Below, piece by piece: positions 1-9,680 of a stretch of 64,000 nt of DNA (positions are counted from its first letter, which is position 1; every line of letters begins with the position of its first letter). The translations under genes were made by a program, and so were the position numbers. Source of the DNA: CAXBGS01 sp963975425 (GTDB lineage Bacteria; Planctomycetota; Planctomycetia; Pirellulales; Pirellulaceae). A model generated the notes under the pieces. It was not told the DNA's origin. It worked only from the letters and a program-made list of their open reading frames with translations, and searched no databases. The stretch spans positions 186,001 to 250,000 of the forward strand of contig CAXBGS010000010.1 in NCBI GenBank assembly GCA_963975425.1, written 5' to 3'.

Positions 1-44
1 AGATCAGCCAACTGGGGACATCCCCTGGGGGGCGTCTCCTAACT

Positions 45-72
45 GATCTACAATCGCCGATCTACAATCGTC
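45..72. repeat. 14-bp direct duplication upstream of the PIN-TRAM gene
   Basis: Two adjacent copies of GATCTACAATCGYC, at 45-58 and 59-72, lie about 75 bp before the first gene. It is the smallest of several locus-specific tandem repeats in the window. No role is evident. Confidence 0.6.
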
Positions 73-147
73 TGTACAACGAGAAGGGATCGTCATCCTG
101 TCACTATCCACTGCCGCCACCATCCACTTGCTGTTTAGTACCTTCCT

Positions 148-1155
148 ATGGACTTGATTATCCTCCGTTGTCTCTTCCTGCTTTGTGCGGGTGGAGTTTC
201 CGCGATCATCAACACATCGCTATCGAGTGATCTTTCACGGTCCGCGCCGTGGTTGGTCTTTGTCGGCATCATGTCGCTGGCGGTGGCAGTCGTTGCAGCG
301 GATATCTTTGTCCCGCGTAAACGCATCGACACGATCTCGGCGGTCTATTTTGGTGTGCTGATCGGGATGTTGTTGACGTACATCTTGTGGATCGCCATCG
401 CGCCCTTGCTGGTCCAATCGATTGGCGGCCGGTCATTGCAACTGATCATCGCGCTGATTCTTTGCTACGTGTGTACCAGTGTGTTGCTGCAAACCAAAGA
501 TGACTTTCGCTTCCTGATCCCATACGTTGAATTTGTCCGAGAAGTCAAAGGGTTCAAGCCTTTGGTTTTAGATACCAGCGTGATTATCGATGGTCGCATT
601 GCGGACTTGGTCAGCACCGGTGTTTTCGATAACCAATTGATCATGCCGAGGTTCGCCCTCAGTGAACTGCAGGCGATCGCGGACAGCAGCGACAAGCTGC
701 GCCGCACGCGCGGCCGCCGCGGCCTGGATGTCTTGAACCGGATGCGAGCCGACGAGAATGTCGACCTGGTCATTTTCGATCGTGAGCTTCCCGAATTGGC
801 TGGTCAAACCGTTGACTTGAAACTGGTCCTGTTGGCCAAACATCTGGAAGGAAAGGTGGTCACCGGCGATTACAACCTGAACAAGGTCGCAAAGATCCAT
901 AACGTTCCGGTCATCAACCTGAACGAAATCAGCAATTCGCTGCGTCCTGCTTATCTGCCGGATGAAACCTTTCGGATCAAAGTCATCAAAGCAGGCGAAG
1001 GCCCGGAACAGGGAATCGGATACCTGGACGACGGCACGATGGTTGTGATTGAAGGCGGCCGCAATCGAATCGGCGAAGACCTGGACGTTCGCGTCACCAG
1101 CACGCTGCAGACCAATGCCGGCAAAATGATCTTCACGAAATTCGAGAATCGCTAG
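148..1155 (+). CDS. PIN-TRAM domain membrane protein (YacL-like)
   Basis: This 335-residue protein has four predicted membrane segments in its first third (about residues 5-21, 34-54, 64-84 and 96-115), then a PIN nuclease-fold domain opening with LVLDTSVIIDGR (acidic residues near D142 and D148), and a C-terminal TRAM-type RNA-binding region (about 270-330). This order matches the YacL family of membrane-anchored PIN-TRAM proteins, thought to be RNases; the substrate is unknown. The start is the ATG that places the first hydrophobic segment at the N terminus. It stands alone, with a separate secreted-protein gene 52 bp downstream. The family call is firm, the function is not. Confidence 0.85.
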   Translation: MDLIILRCLFLLCAGGVSAIINTSLSSDLSRSAPWLVFVGIMSLAVAVVAADIFVPRKRIDTISAVYFGVLIGMLLTYILWIAIAPLLVQSIGGRSLQLIIALILCYVCTSVLLQTKDDFRFLIPYVEFVREVKGFKPLVLDTSVIIDGRIADLVSTGVFDNQLIMPRFALSELQAIADSSDKLRRTRGRRGLDVLNRMRADENVDLVIFDRELPELAGQTVDLKLVLLAKHLEGKVVTGDYNLNKVAKIHNVPVINLNEISNSLRPAYLPDETFRIKVIKAGEGPEQGIGYLDDGTMVVIEGGRNRIGEDLDVRVTSTLQTNAGKMIFTKFENR

Positions 1156-1207
1156 CACAAATCCTGAATTGACTCGCGACTGACTTTTTTGCTACTGCAA
1201 ACGAGTC

Positions 1208-2422
1208 ATGAAACGAAATTCTCTCAATCGACCGATTTTGTCCTACGCGTGGTGCGCCACCATCCTGGCTGCATCGACATCAGCCTGCTTGGCCGACCCG
1301 ATTGCGCCAGCGGCTTGGAATACGCCACCGACATCCCAATCCAGGTCCGATCTCGATCGCCCCTGTGTGCTGCTGCGAAACGATAATGTCGTCTTTGGAA
1401 CGGCTCAGCAACAAGGCGATCAGGTGGTGATCCGGCGAGGCGACGGTTCGCAGATCCGTGTCGCGCGTAAACAGGTGCTCTGCTGGGCCGATCGGCTCAC
1501 CGATTTATACCAATACCGAACGGATCACCGTGTCGGCGACAGCCTGGATGTCCATGTCACCGAGGCCCGTTGGTGCTTGCGATACGGAATGCTGGATCAA
1601 GCGAGAATTGAAATTGATCGTGCCCGGCGAATCGACCCGGTCAATCGACAAGCCGAATTGCTGTACCGACAGCTCGAAGGAGCCATTGCCAGCGCCGCCG
1701 ACAAGGCAGAACCGGCGAGCCAACCGTCCAATCCAAGAACCGTCGCAGCGGCTGCGGACACGGCTACCGCCAGAAACACCGGAGATAGCTCGAACGTCTT
1801 TCGATCATCGGTCACGATCGATGATACGCCTGTTGTTCAGGTTGACCACCAAGTCGCGGTCGACACGAATATGTTGCACACTTTCGTCAGTCACGTTCAG
1901 CCGATCTTGATCAATCGTTGTGGCAACTGCCACTCGCATTCGGCACGATCCCGATCACCCGAGATGCAATGGACGCTGCTCAAACCACAGCGAGGCGTTC
2001 GGACATCGGCACGCATGGCACGCGAGAACTATTTGGCAACGATCGATCTGGTCGACTTTTCACAACCGGGCGAAAGCGCACTGCTGAAATACGCTGCGAC
2101 CGCGCACGGCGGCGGTGACGTTCCGCTAGGACTGCGAAACGCGATGGCGAGCGAAACGCTAAAGCAGTGGGCCAGTCTGGTCGCAGACCATCACGCTGTG
2201 GACAGTGATTCGCAGATGCAAGTCCCGGCGCCGACCGAACCCCAGAGGGAAACTTCAACGACGTCCCAAGCCGCGGCCGAGGACACGAACGTCGCCGGCG
2301 GTGTAGTGCCCCAAGTCGCCGACGCATCGCCAAAAGTGGAAATGCAACGACTTCCGCGTGTCACGAACCCCTTCGATCCGGATCTTTTCAATCGAAAGTT
2401 CCATCCCGAGCAACGCCGTTAA
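1208..2422 (+). CDS. Secreted protein with a CxxCH cytochrome-type motif, planctomycete type
   Basis: This 404-residue protein begins with a signal-peptide-like segment (MKRNSLNRPILSYAWC through ASTSACLADP). An N-terminal part (about 55-160) contains a small beta-rich region and a TPR-like helical stretch. The central motif CGNCH (C238, C241, H242) fits covalent c-type haem attachment and is followed by a region resembling planctomycete cytochrome-like domains (LVDFSQPGESALLKYA). The C-terminal third is Ala/Thr/Pro-rich and probably disordered. An exported redox or surface role is inferred. The haem motif is seen, but a sixth-ligand Met was not identified, so haem binding is unproven. Confidence 0.7.
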   Translation: MKRNSLNRPILSYAWCATILAASTSACLADPIAPAAWNTPPTSQSRSDLDRPCVLLRNDNVVFGTAQQQGDQVVIRRGDGSQIRVARKQVLCWADRLTDLYQYRTDHRVGDSLDVHVTEARWCLRYGMLDQARIEIDRARRIDPVNRQAELLYRQLEGAIASAADKAEPASQPSNPRTVAAAADTATARNTGDSSNVFRSSVTIDDTPVVQVDHQVAVDTNMLHTFVSHVQPILINRCGNCHSHSARSRSPEMQWTLLKPQRGVRTSARMARENYLATIDLVDFSQPGESALLKYAATAHGGGDVPLGLRNAMASETLKQWASLVADHHAVDSDSQMQVPAPTEPQRETSTTSQAAAEDTNVAGGVVPQVADASPKVEMQRLPRVTNPFDPDLFNRKFHPEQRR

Positions 2423-2702
2423 GCTGAGCCCCTGCTTACAGAACCGCATCGTGTCGCGGCACTCATCACACGCGCGATTCGAAATCTCGTATCTTCTGTG
2501 ATACGCTGCTTTTACTCGCGTCCATCATGGCGACGGCAAGAACCTCGCGCCCCTTGCGTGTTTTCGCACGGCGAAGCGTCAGCGATGCCGTAAGCAAACG
2601 TCGTCATGCCGCAACGTCGAAACGTGACTCCATGATTGACTTGCGCGGAACCGCCGAGATTGAACTGCGGCATCGATCAAGAGAACTCACCCAAGCTACA
2701 TC

Positions 2703-4901
2703 ATGCGTCCCACCTTGATTCCTTTGATTTTTCTGGTCCTCACCGCGGCGATGGGTGCGGAGGCAATCCATGCGGATACCACGCGAGTATTCGATGCCGA
2801 ACATCCTCGCACCGACCAACGGCAAGGTGAACTGAAGTCACCGAACAGCTACTTTCCGATGCGCGAGGTTTCAAGCCAGGACGATTGGGATCGTCGCAAA
2901 GCGGACATCAAACGACGCATCTTGATCTCACAAGGCTTGTGGCCATCCCCGACGAAAACTCCGCTGCACCCGGATGTTCACAGCCGACAGGACTTTGGCG
3001 ACTACACCATCGAGGCTGTTTCTTTCCAGTCGGTACCCGGCCACTATGTCACCGGCAGTCTCTATCGCCCCCAAGGTAAACCGGGTCCGTATCCCGCAGT
3101 GCTGTGCCCACACGGGCACTGGGCCGATGGTCGGTTTTACGATGCCGGCGAAGAGGCCGCGAAATTGAGCATCGTCAGCGGCGGCGAACGCTTCATCAGT
3201 GCCGCTCGCAACCATATCCAAGCCAGGTGCGTCCAACTGGCTCGCATGGGATGCATCGCTTTTCTGTATGACTCGACCGGCAACGCTGATTCGATCCAGT
3301 TGACGCACCGTCACGAACGTTCCGACTTACTCGATCGAACCAAGGACTGGGGCTTCTTCAGCGTCCAAGCCGACCTGCGACTGCAAAACATGATGGGACT
3401 GCAAACGTGGAACTCGATTCGCAGCATTGATTTCCTTGCGCAATTGCCTGATGTCGACGCCACACGGATTGGGGTCACCGGGGCCAGCGGCGGAGGCACC
3501 CAGTCGATGATCATCGCGGCGGTCGACGAGCGCATTGCGGCGGCAATGCCATGCGTCATGGTTTCGACAGCGATGCAAGGTGGGTGCAGTTGCGAGAACG
3601 CACCCTACCTAAGAATTGATCAGGGAAACGTCGATATCGCCGCAGTCATCGCCCCCAGACCGCTTGCGCTCACGGCGGCTGATGATTGGACCGTTGAACT
3701 GGAAACCAAAGGCTATCCATCCCTGAAAAGGTTGTATCAGTTGCTGGGCGTTAAGAACCGCTTGACCGCAGCATTCAACGTTCACTTTCGCCATAATTAC
3801 AACCACGTCAATCGAACCGTCATGTATGGATTTTTCAATCGGCACTTCAACCTCGGATTAGACGAACCGATCCTTGAACAAGACTTCAAACGATTGGACA
3901 AAGCACAGTTGACGGTTTGGAATCAGTCACACCCTGCTCCGTCAGGTGATCAAATCGGCGATCCACATGAAATCAAGTTGTTGCGATTGGCGACGCAAGA
4001 TTCTGATGACAAGATGTCAGCGTTGGTGCCCGATTCTGAATCAGATGTCGCAGCATATCTGGATGTCGTCGGCAAAGCGTGGAAAACCATCATCGGCCGG
4101 CAATTCGTGGACGTCGGCGAAATCGTTTTCGAAGTAACATCCTCGAGCACTCGAGATGAAACATCCCAGCAGCTTGGACGTTTGACGCATGCGAAGGCAA
4201 GCGAACAAATCCCGGCGTTGAAAGTTTCCGCTCCCCACCGAACGCTTGCAGGAGTCGTGATATGGGTTGGCAACGACGGAAAGGCTGATCTCTTCAACGA
4301 AAAAGCGACGGCAGATTTGATCGGCTCATGGGTTAACCGCGGCTACACCGTGATCACGGCCGACCTATCGATGCAAGGCGAACTGATCGATGGCGATCAG
4401 CCCGCTGACCGTCAGGCAATGTGGTTTCAGCGAAAAGGCGTCCATGTGTGGGAAAACTACGCAGGCTATACGTACGGATACAACCATTCCCTCTTCGTTC
4501 AGCGTGCCCACGATGTACTCTCGCTGATCAAGTACGGATCATCGATCGCCGGCGATCTTCCGATCATGGTTGTTGCGCAGGGCCAAGACGCCGGTCCGAT
4601 TGCGTTAGCCGCACTCAGCCAGTCAACCGGCATCGTCGAGCACGCATTCATCGATGTCGACGGATTTCGCTTTGCGGATGTTCGACGTCACGATTCACCT
4701 CGTTTCGTACCCGGCAGCGTGAAATACCTGGACATCGATGGACTGCTTAGCTGCTGCGTCCCAAACAAAGTAACCATCGCCGGAATTGCGGACGACTCGA
4801 TAGCGCGACGCATCTATCGTGAGTCGAAACGAGCGGATCGCTTGGTGATCGCCGACCACGATCGATTGATCGAAAAGTTACAGACGATTGCGGCCGAATG
4901 A
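2703..4901 (+). CDS. Secreted acetylxylan-esterase-like alpha/beta hydrolase, two-domain
   Basis: A signal peptide (MRPTLIPLIFLVLTAAMG...AEAIHA) starts this 732-residue protein. The first half has the AXE1/Abhydrolase_7-type layout: PAVLCPHGHW (oxyanion-hole region), then the nucleophile elbow GASGGG with Ser near residue 262, then a segment ending in HFRHNYNH that could supply the catalytic His. The second half (about 490-720) again looks like an alpha/beta-hydrolase fold (VVIWVGNDGKADLF, GYTVITADL), but its elbow position reads AQGQDAG, with no Ser. One active and one degenerate hydrolase domain are therefore inferred. Related planctomycete proteins are annotated as acetyl xylan esterases; the natural substrate is unknown. 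Confidence 0.75.
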   Translation: MRPTLIPLIFLVLTAAMGAEAIHADTTRVFDAEHPRTDQRQGELKSPNSYFPMREVSSQDDWDRRKADIKRRILISQGLWPSPTKTPLHPDVHSRQDFGDYTIEAVSFQSVPGHYVTGSLYRPQGKPGPYPAVLCPHGHWADGRFYDAGEEAAKLSIVSGGERFISAARNHIQARCVQLARMGCIAFLYDSTGNADSIQLTHRHERSDLLDRTKDWGFFSVQADLRLQNMMGLQTWNSIRSIDFLAQLPDVDATRIGVTGASGGGTQSMIIAAVDERIAAAMPCVMVSTAMQGGCSCENAPYLRIDQGNVDIAAVIAPRPLALTAADDWTVELETKGYPSLKRLYQLLGVKNRLTAAFNVHFRHNYNHVNRTVMYGFFNRHFNLGLDEPILEQDFKRLDKAQLTVWNQSHPAPSGDQIGDPHEIKLLRLATQDSDDKMSALVPDSESDVAAYLDVVGKAWKTIIGRQFVDVGEIVFEVTSSSTRDETSQQLGRLTHAKASEQIPALKVSAPHRTLAGVVIWVGNDGKADLFNEKATADLIGSWVNRGYTVITADLSMQGELIDGDQPADRQAMWFQRKGVHVWENYAGYTYGYNHSLFVQRAHDVLSLIKYGSSIAGDLPIMVVAQGQDAGPIALAALSQSTGIVEHAFIDVDGFRFADVRRHDSPRFVPGSVKYLDIDGLLSCCVPNKVTIAGIADDSIARRIYRESKRADRLVIADHDRLIEKLQTIAAE

Positions 4902-5154
4902 GCCAGGTGCCGCGACGATTGCCGATCGTACCTCGGTTGCGAACGCATGCACCGATCGAAAATCGCTATGATCAACCAATCACAACCAACGGGCACTGAA
5001 TGCCTGCGAAGACGCGCCGGCTGATACAACCCGTATCCAACTGCACCACCCTGCCCTCTTTCCGGATCACCCCGGCGGAAACACTTCGATGTACCTATCG
5101 CGAACTTCACACAACAGACACGCTCATCCTCGTAAGCCGATTTGGAACGGGAAC

Positions 5155-6342
5155 ATGCGGTTCGCGCTAAACATGTGGTTCGGGCTGATCATGGCCGCGG
5201 CGACGGCCCTGACCACTTGCGGAAATCTAGCGGCGGATGACATTCCCGAATTCAAGTGGCGCACGGTCGAGATCGACAAAATCGAGATCGGATATGGGCT
5301 GAAAATGGCGGACGTCGACGGCGACGGTCAGACGGACATCGTTTTGGCAGACAAAAAGACAATTCAGTGGTATCAGAATCCCAGCTGGTCCAAGCACGTG
5401 ATCGCTGAAAATCTGACGAAACGTGACAACGTTTGTATCGCTGCGCGTGATATCGATGGCGACGGGAAATGCGAAATCGCCGTCGGTGGCCAGTGGAATT
5501 ATAAAGAGAGCGTAAAAGATGGAGCCGTTTTCTATCTGGTACCTCCCGATGATCGCACACAGCCGTGGAATTCGGTCAAGCTGTACAACGATCCCAGCAC
5601 GCACCGAATGCATTGGGTTCGAACCGGCAACCATCAATATAAATTGATGGTCAAGCCGCTGCGCGGACGTGGCAGCATTGATGGCGAGGGCAATGGCTTG
5701 CGAATCTTGGCCTATGAACGGCCCGCGGACCCGATGCAAGATTGGTCACACGAAGTCGTCTGTGACTTCATGCACCTGTCGCACAATTTTCATTATGTCA
5801 ACTGGGATGATGACATCGAAGAAGAGCTAATTGTGGGCGGAAAGGAAGGGGTTTGGTACTTTGACAAACAGGGCGATCAATGGTCCAAGCGCCAGCTAAC
5901 GGAGAACTTTACCGGCGAACTGCGCGATGGAAAGCTGCCCGATGGCAGACGGTTTATTGCGACGATCGAACCGATGCACGGATCAAAATCAGCGGTTTAC
6001 GTTCAACCTGATGACGCATCTCAGTTATGGCAGCCCATCAAGGTTCTTGATGAAGCGATCAAAGACGGCCACGCGCTCGCATGCGCGGACTACCTGGGCG
6101 TCGGCAGTGACCAAATTGTGGTCGGATGGCGAGCGATGAACGATCCGGGAGTTCCCGGAATCAAACTATTCACGCCGGTATCGGCCGATGGGTCGAAATG
6201 GCGCGAGACAATTCTTTCGGCCGGTGACATTGCGGTCGAAGACATCAAAGTTGCCGACCTCAATGGTGACGGCAAGACTGACATCGTCGCTGCCGCCCGA
6301 CAAACCAAGAACTTGGTGATCCTATTCAACGAGACAGAGTGA
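5155..6342 (+). CDS. Secreted FG-GAP/VCBS repeat protein
   Basis: The preferred start is the ATG at 5155, which gives a signal peptide (MRFALNMWFGLIMAAATA...LAADD) and follows a purine-rich GGAACGGGAA; an in-frame ATG at 5089 would add 22 polar residues. The 395-residue product has at least three Ca-binding-like loops typical of FG-GAP/VCBS beta-propellers: ADVDGDGQTD, RDIDGDGKCE and ADLNGDGKTD. Such proteins are extracellular and bind ligands or carbohydrates; the partner here is unknown. It lies in the same direction as the esterase-like gene, about 250 bp downstream, so the two may or may not be co-transcribed. Confidence 0.75.
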   Translation: MRFALNMWFGLIMAAATALTTCGNLAADDIPEFKWRTVEIDKIEIGYGLKMADVDGDGQTDIVLADKKTIQWYQNPSWSKHVIAENLTKRDNVCIAARDIDGDGKCEIAVGGQWNYKESVKDGAVFYLVPPDDRTQPWNSVKLYNDPSTHRMHWVRTGNHQYKLMVKPLRGRGSIDGEGNGLRILAYERPADPMQDWSHEVVCDFMHLSHNFHYVNWDDDIEEELIVGGKEGVWYFDKQGDQWSKRQLTENFTGELRDGKLPDGRRFIATIEPMHGSKSAVYVQPDDASQLWQPIKVLDEAIKDGHALACADYLGVGSDQIVVGWRAMNDPGVPGIKLFTPVSADGSKWRETILSAGDIAVEDIKVADLNGDGKTDIVAAARQTKNLVILFNETE

Positions 6343-6420
6343 GTCTTGCGGGAAGCCTACGCGATCAGGGCCAGAAACCTACGGATCAAAACAAGCTGAT
6401 CGACACGACCGCCGGACGAA

Positions 6421-7512
6421 TCAGCGCCGAATTAAGGATACGATGCGGGAATTGGCGACGACGTCGATGCCGCCTGGCGCGGTATAGCGTTCTTCGCGTG
6501 AGGAACGAATCGTGCGTGCGACGCGTTGCCAATGAGTCATTGTCATCTCGCGGCGCGGCCAAGTCTGTTGATCCCAAAGCTGTTGCAGCGCTGCAACCAC
6601 GATGGATGTTTCTGCGCTCGCATCCCGACTCAGCTTCACAACATCGGCGTCCACCCGCTGCTCGCTGGCCCGCGTCTCGCTGGCCCACTGCTCACTGGCC
6701 GGTTGCTCACTGGCCCGCGTCTCGCCAATTCTGTGCTCGGCTAACCACTGCGAGCTTAACCGCCAAAGCGAAGACCGAAGTTCGTGCTGAAGCTCGATTG
6801 TGCGCCCCATCGCCCCGACACATTCGGGATACTGCGATTCCATCAACGGGATCAATTCGTGGCGGATCCAGTTACGGCGATAGTCCGTGTTCGAATTGCT
6901 GGCGTCCTCACGCCAACTCTGGTCGATCGACTGCAACGCATCTCGAATTTGTGCTCGGCGAACCGATAGCATGGGTCGAACCAGCACAAAATCATCGCAT
7001 CCTGGTTCTTTTCCAATCGGCGAATGTCGCGAGATGCCCGCCATCCCTGAGGGCCCGGTTCCGCGCATCAAGTGATGCAAGACCGTTTCGACATTGTCGT
7101 CGGCCGAGTGACCGGTAGCGATGTAACGGCATCCGGTTTCGGCTGCGACACGCACCAAAAAGTCTCGCCGCTGGGAACGCATTGACGCTTCATCGCGAGG
7201 CGAAGCGTCGGGTGCACGCTCGCTGATGAACTTGACCGCTAACCGCTCGGCCAATTCTTTCACGCTTTGCTCATCGGCATCGGATTCGTGCCCTCTCAGC
7301 CCGTGGTTGTAGTGGGCGGCCACGACGAATCCCGTCGGGTTATCAGCATGACAACGCAGGTCGACGATCGATCGTAACAGTGCCACGCTGTCGGCGCCGC
7401 CGCTGCAGGCAATAACGACCCCGACGTTCTGCCACCGATCGGGCGACCAAGCTGTCTGCACCGCGTCCAAAAACTGTTTCCAGATCGGGTTGTCACTGGA
7501 TATTTGGAGCAT
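6421..7512 (-). CDS. tilS: tRNA(Ile)-lysidine synthase
   Basis: TilS attaches lysine to C34 of the CAU-anticodon tRNA-Ile so that it reads AUA. The N-terminal ATP-pyrophosphatase P-loop SGGADS (residues 37-42) is present, followed by AAHYNHGLRG, a Cys-containing ATGHSADDNVET, and the substrate-binding stretch SNSNTDYRRNWIRHEL. The length of 363 residues is within the family range. Between the catalytic and C-terminal domains the protein carries an unusual five-residue tandem repeat (GETRA/SEQPA/SEQWA/SETRA/SEQRV), encoded by a 15-bp DNA repeat. It is convergent with the VCBS-repeat gene (78 bp between stops). Confidence 0.92.
   Translation of the reverse strand: MLQISSDNPIWKQFLDAVQTAWSPDRWQNVGVVIACSGGADSVALLRSIVDLRCHADNPTGFVVAAHYNHGLRGHESDADEQSVKELAERLAVKFISERAPDASPRDEASMRSQRRDFLVRVAAETGCRYIATGHSADDNVETVLHHLMRGTGPSGMAGISRHSPIGKEPGCDDFVLVRPMLSVRRAQIRDALQSIDQSWREDASNSNTDYRRNWIRHELIPLMESQYPECVGAMGRTIELQHELRSSLWRLSSQWLAEHRIGETRASEQPASEQWASETRASEQRVDADVVKLSRDASAETSIVVAALQQLWDQQTWPRREMTMTHWQRVARTIRSSREERYTAPGGIDVVANSRIVSLIRR
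6656..6730 (-). repeat. 15-bp in-frame tandem repeat inside tilS
   Basis: Five consecutive 15-bp units, plus-strand form CGCTGCTCGCTGGCC with variants, fill 6656-6730. They encode pentapeptides of the type SE(Q/T)xA in the linker of TilS. The unit length is a multiple of three, so copy-number change would keep the frame. Confidence 0.8.
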
Positions 7513-7873
7513 GAATCGAAGAAATTGCGAATCGGATCGAGTGAAACGTCCACCGTTGTATCGCGGCGCTTACGCAGCTGTTACGCTGGATCCACCCAAT
7601 CAACTTGGTTGTGGCTCCCTTTCAAGAATATCAACTCCTCCGGACAACAGAATCACCCCTCACGCGATATCACTATGTGGATATTTCTGATCTCCGTAGT
7701 CTTCCTTGTGATCTTTGCCGAATCCTTGCAGCGGCATTGTATTTTCAATTTCGGACAACCCGTCGGGTCGCTTTCGACTGCTTTGACAGCAGTCATCGCA
7801 TCTGATTTGGCTGTGACCGACCGTCCATCGCTAATGGGGAGTTTTTGGCGTCCTTGCTCTCGAGGACATAAAC
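7513..7873. other. 361-bp divergent intergenic region between tilS and rny
   Basis: This gap holds the promoters of both divergent genes, but no clear -35/-10 pair was found. An open frame from 7676 starts MWIFLISVVFLVIF but runs into the RNase Y gene in another frame and is not believed. The only structure noted is the hairpin over the rny ribosome-binding site. Confidence 0.5.
7850..7867 (+). promoter_or_regulatory. Possible RBS-masking hairpin before rny
   Basis: GTCCT (7850-7854) can pair with AGGAC (7863-7867) across an 8-base loop. The second arm overlaps GAGG, the likely Shine-Dalgarno sequence, 8 bases before the GTG start of RNase Y. The stem is only 5 bp, so the effect is speculative. 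Confidence 0.25.
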
Positions 7874-9523
7874 GTGACGACGAACCCTTTTCTAGGCGAG
7901 ATTCTCTTTCCAGACATCGAGACCTATACACACAGTATCACAGCTTCACCACTGATCGCGGTCGTTTCGACCAACACGATCATCATCGTCATCCTGGCTT
8001 TTCTGGCGGGCATCGAATCGGTTGTCGTCTTTGGACGCTGGAAAGATTCGGCATCTCGCATCCGCCTTCAGGAAGAAGCTGAACGCACGATTGAGGCGGC
8101 CAAACGAGCCGCAGAAACTGAACGATCGGAAATCTTGGTCAGTGCCAAGGAAGCCGCTCTTGAAATCAAATCGGCCGCCGACGATGAAATTGCATCCGAG
8201 CGGCGGTCGCTGTTGGCGCGCGAAAAAAAGCTGGATCGTCGTGATGAGCTCTTGTCGCAGCAAGAAGAAACCATTCGTAAGCAGCAGCGTGGACTCGAAA
8301 GCAGCCAAACGCGACTTGATTTGCAGTTGCGGAATCTTGCCCAACAACGCGGCGAGCTAGAACAAGCTCAGCAGGAACAACTCAATGCACTCGAGCGCAT
8401 CAGCGGACTGACCCGTGAAGACGCCAGTCGCAAACTGATGGAGGTCATGGAATCCGAGCTAGAACATGAGCGTGGTTCGGCTTTGCTGAAGCATCGCAAG
8501 CAGCTCGAGGCATCTGCGGCGGATCAAGGACGCACGATCCTGTTGACGGCGATCCAACGCTTTGCTGCGGCGCACACAGCCGAATCGACGACCAGCACCG
8601 TCGACATTCCGACTGATGATATGAAGGGCCGCATTATCGGCCGCGAAGGACGCAACATTCGCGCGTTCGAAAAAGCGACCGGCGTCGACGTGATTATCGA
8701 TGATACGCCCGGCGTGGTCATCGTCAGTGGATTTGATCCCGTCCGGCGCGAAATCGCCCGACAATCGCTGGGGGCCTTGATCAGCGACGGCCGCATTCAC
8801 CCATCGCGCATCGAAGAGGTCGTTCAAGAAACAACGGAAAAGATCGAAGCGTTTATCATGCAGAAAGGTCGCGAGGCCGCCGACGAAGTCGATGTGCCAG
8901 GTTTGCATGATCGCGTCATTCAAATGTTGGGCCGGCTGCATTTCCGAACTTCGTACAGCCAAAACGTGTTGCGACACAGCGTCGAGGTGGCATTCATTTC
9001 GGGGCTGATCGCCGAAATGATTGGTATGGACGGCGATCTGGCACGTCGCTGTGGCCTGTTGCATGATATCGGTAAGGCCGCCGATCACGAACTGGAAGGC
9101 GGACACCCGAAAATCGGCGCCGACATCCTGCGCCGGCATAAAGAATCGCCCGAAGTCGTACACGCGGCACTCGGGCATCATGATGAAATCGTCGTCGAAC
9201 ACCCCTACACCATGTTGGTCGCGACCGGCGATGCCTGCAGTGCCAGCCGGCCCGGCGCTCGCCGCGAATCACTCGAACGCTATGTCAAACGCATGGAAGA
9301 GCTGGAATCCATTGCCGAACGGTTTGACGGAGTTCGCCAAGCCTTCGCGATCAGTGCCGGCCGGGAATTGCGGGTGATCGTCAACAGCGACGAAGCGGAC
9401 GATAAGCAAGCCGCGATCATCTGTCACGACATCGCCAAAGCATTCGAAAGCGAGCTGACGTATCCCGGCGAGATCAAGGTCACGGTGTTACGGGAATCAC
9501 GCTTTGTCGATACGGCGAAGTAA
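7874..9523 (+). CDS. rny: Ribonuclease Y
   Basis: RNase Y is a membrane-anchored endoribonuclease that starts mRNA decay. The 549-residue product shows the full architecture: an N-terminal membrane segment (about 28-53), a long charged coiled coil (about 60-215), a KH domain with GRIIGREGRNIR, and an HD domain with GLLHDIGKA (near 394-402) and LGHHDE. The start is GTG at 7874, preceded by GAGG at good spacing. About 25 residues precede the membrane helix, which is a slight N-terminal extension. A YmdB-like phosphodiesterase, the known functional neighbour of RNase Y in Bacillus, is encoded far away at 34.8 kb. Confidence 0.95.
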   Translation: MTTNPFLGEILFPDIETYTHSITASPLIAVVSTNTIIIVILAFLAGIESVVVFGRWKDSASRIRLQEEAERTIEAAKRAAETERSEILVSAKEAALEIKSAADDEIASERRSLLAREKKLDRRDELLSQQEETIRKQQRGLESSQTRLDLQLRNLAQQRGELEQAQQEQLNALERISGLTREDASRKLMEVMESELEHERGSALLKHRKQLEASAADQGRTILLTAIQRFAAAHTAESTTSTVDIPTDDMKGRIIGREGRNIRAFEKATGVDVIIDDTPGVVIVSGFDPVRREIARQSLGALISDGRIHPSRIEEVVQETTEKIEAFIMQKGREAADEVDVPGLHDRVIQMLGRLHFRTSYSQNVLRHSVEVAFISGLIAEMIGMDGDLARRCGLLHDIGKAADHELEGGHPKIGADILRRHKESPEVVHAALGHHDEIVVEHPYTMLVATGDACSASRPGARRESLERYVKRMEELESIAERFDGVRQAFAISAGRELRVIVNSDEADDKQAAIICHDIAKAFESELTYPGEIKVTVLRESRFVDTAK

Positions 9524-9680
9524 GCTTTGCCCGTCTTGTAAATGCGCACCCGCTGCGCAAATACGAACTCGTTCCGAATACGCACCTGCTCTGCTCTAAA
9601 CCTATACCGCACCTGCACTGAAATGTGCGGGCGCGTGTGCCGGTGCGGTGAATAGTTGACTTGAGCACGTGCTTGGCGCG

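Noticed and set aside
6339..7118. 259-residue plus-strand frame over tilS
   Set aside because: It is antisense to a complete tilS and has low-complexity Arg/Ser composition.
7504..8082. Plus-strand frame with a signal-like MWIFLISVVFLVIF segment
   Set aside because: It overlaps the first 200 bp of rny in another frame and has no recognisable domain downstream.
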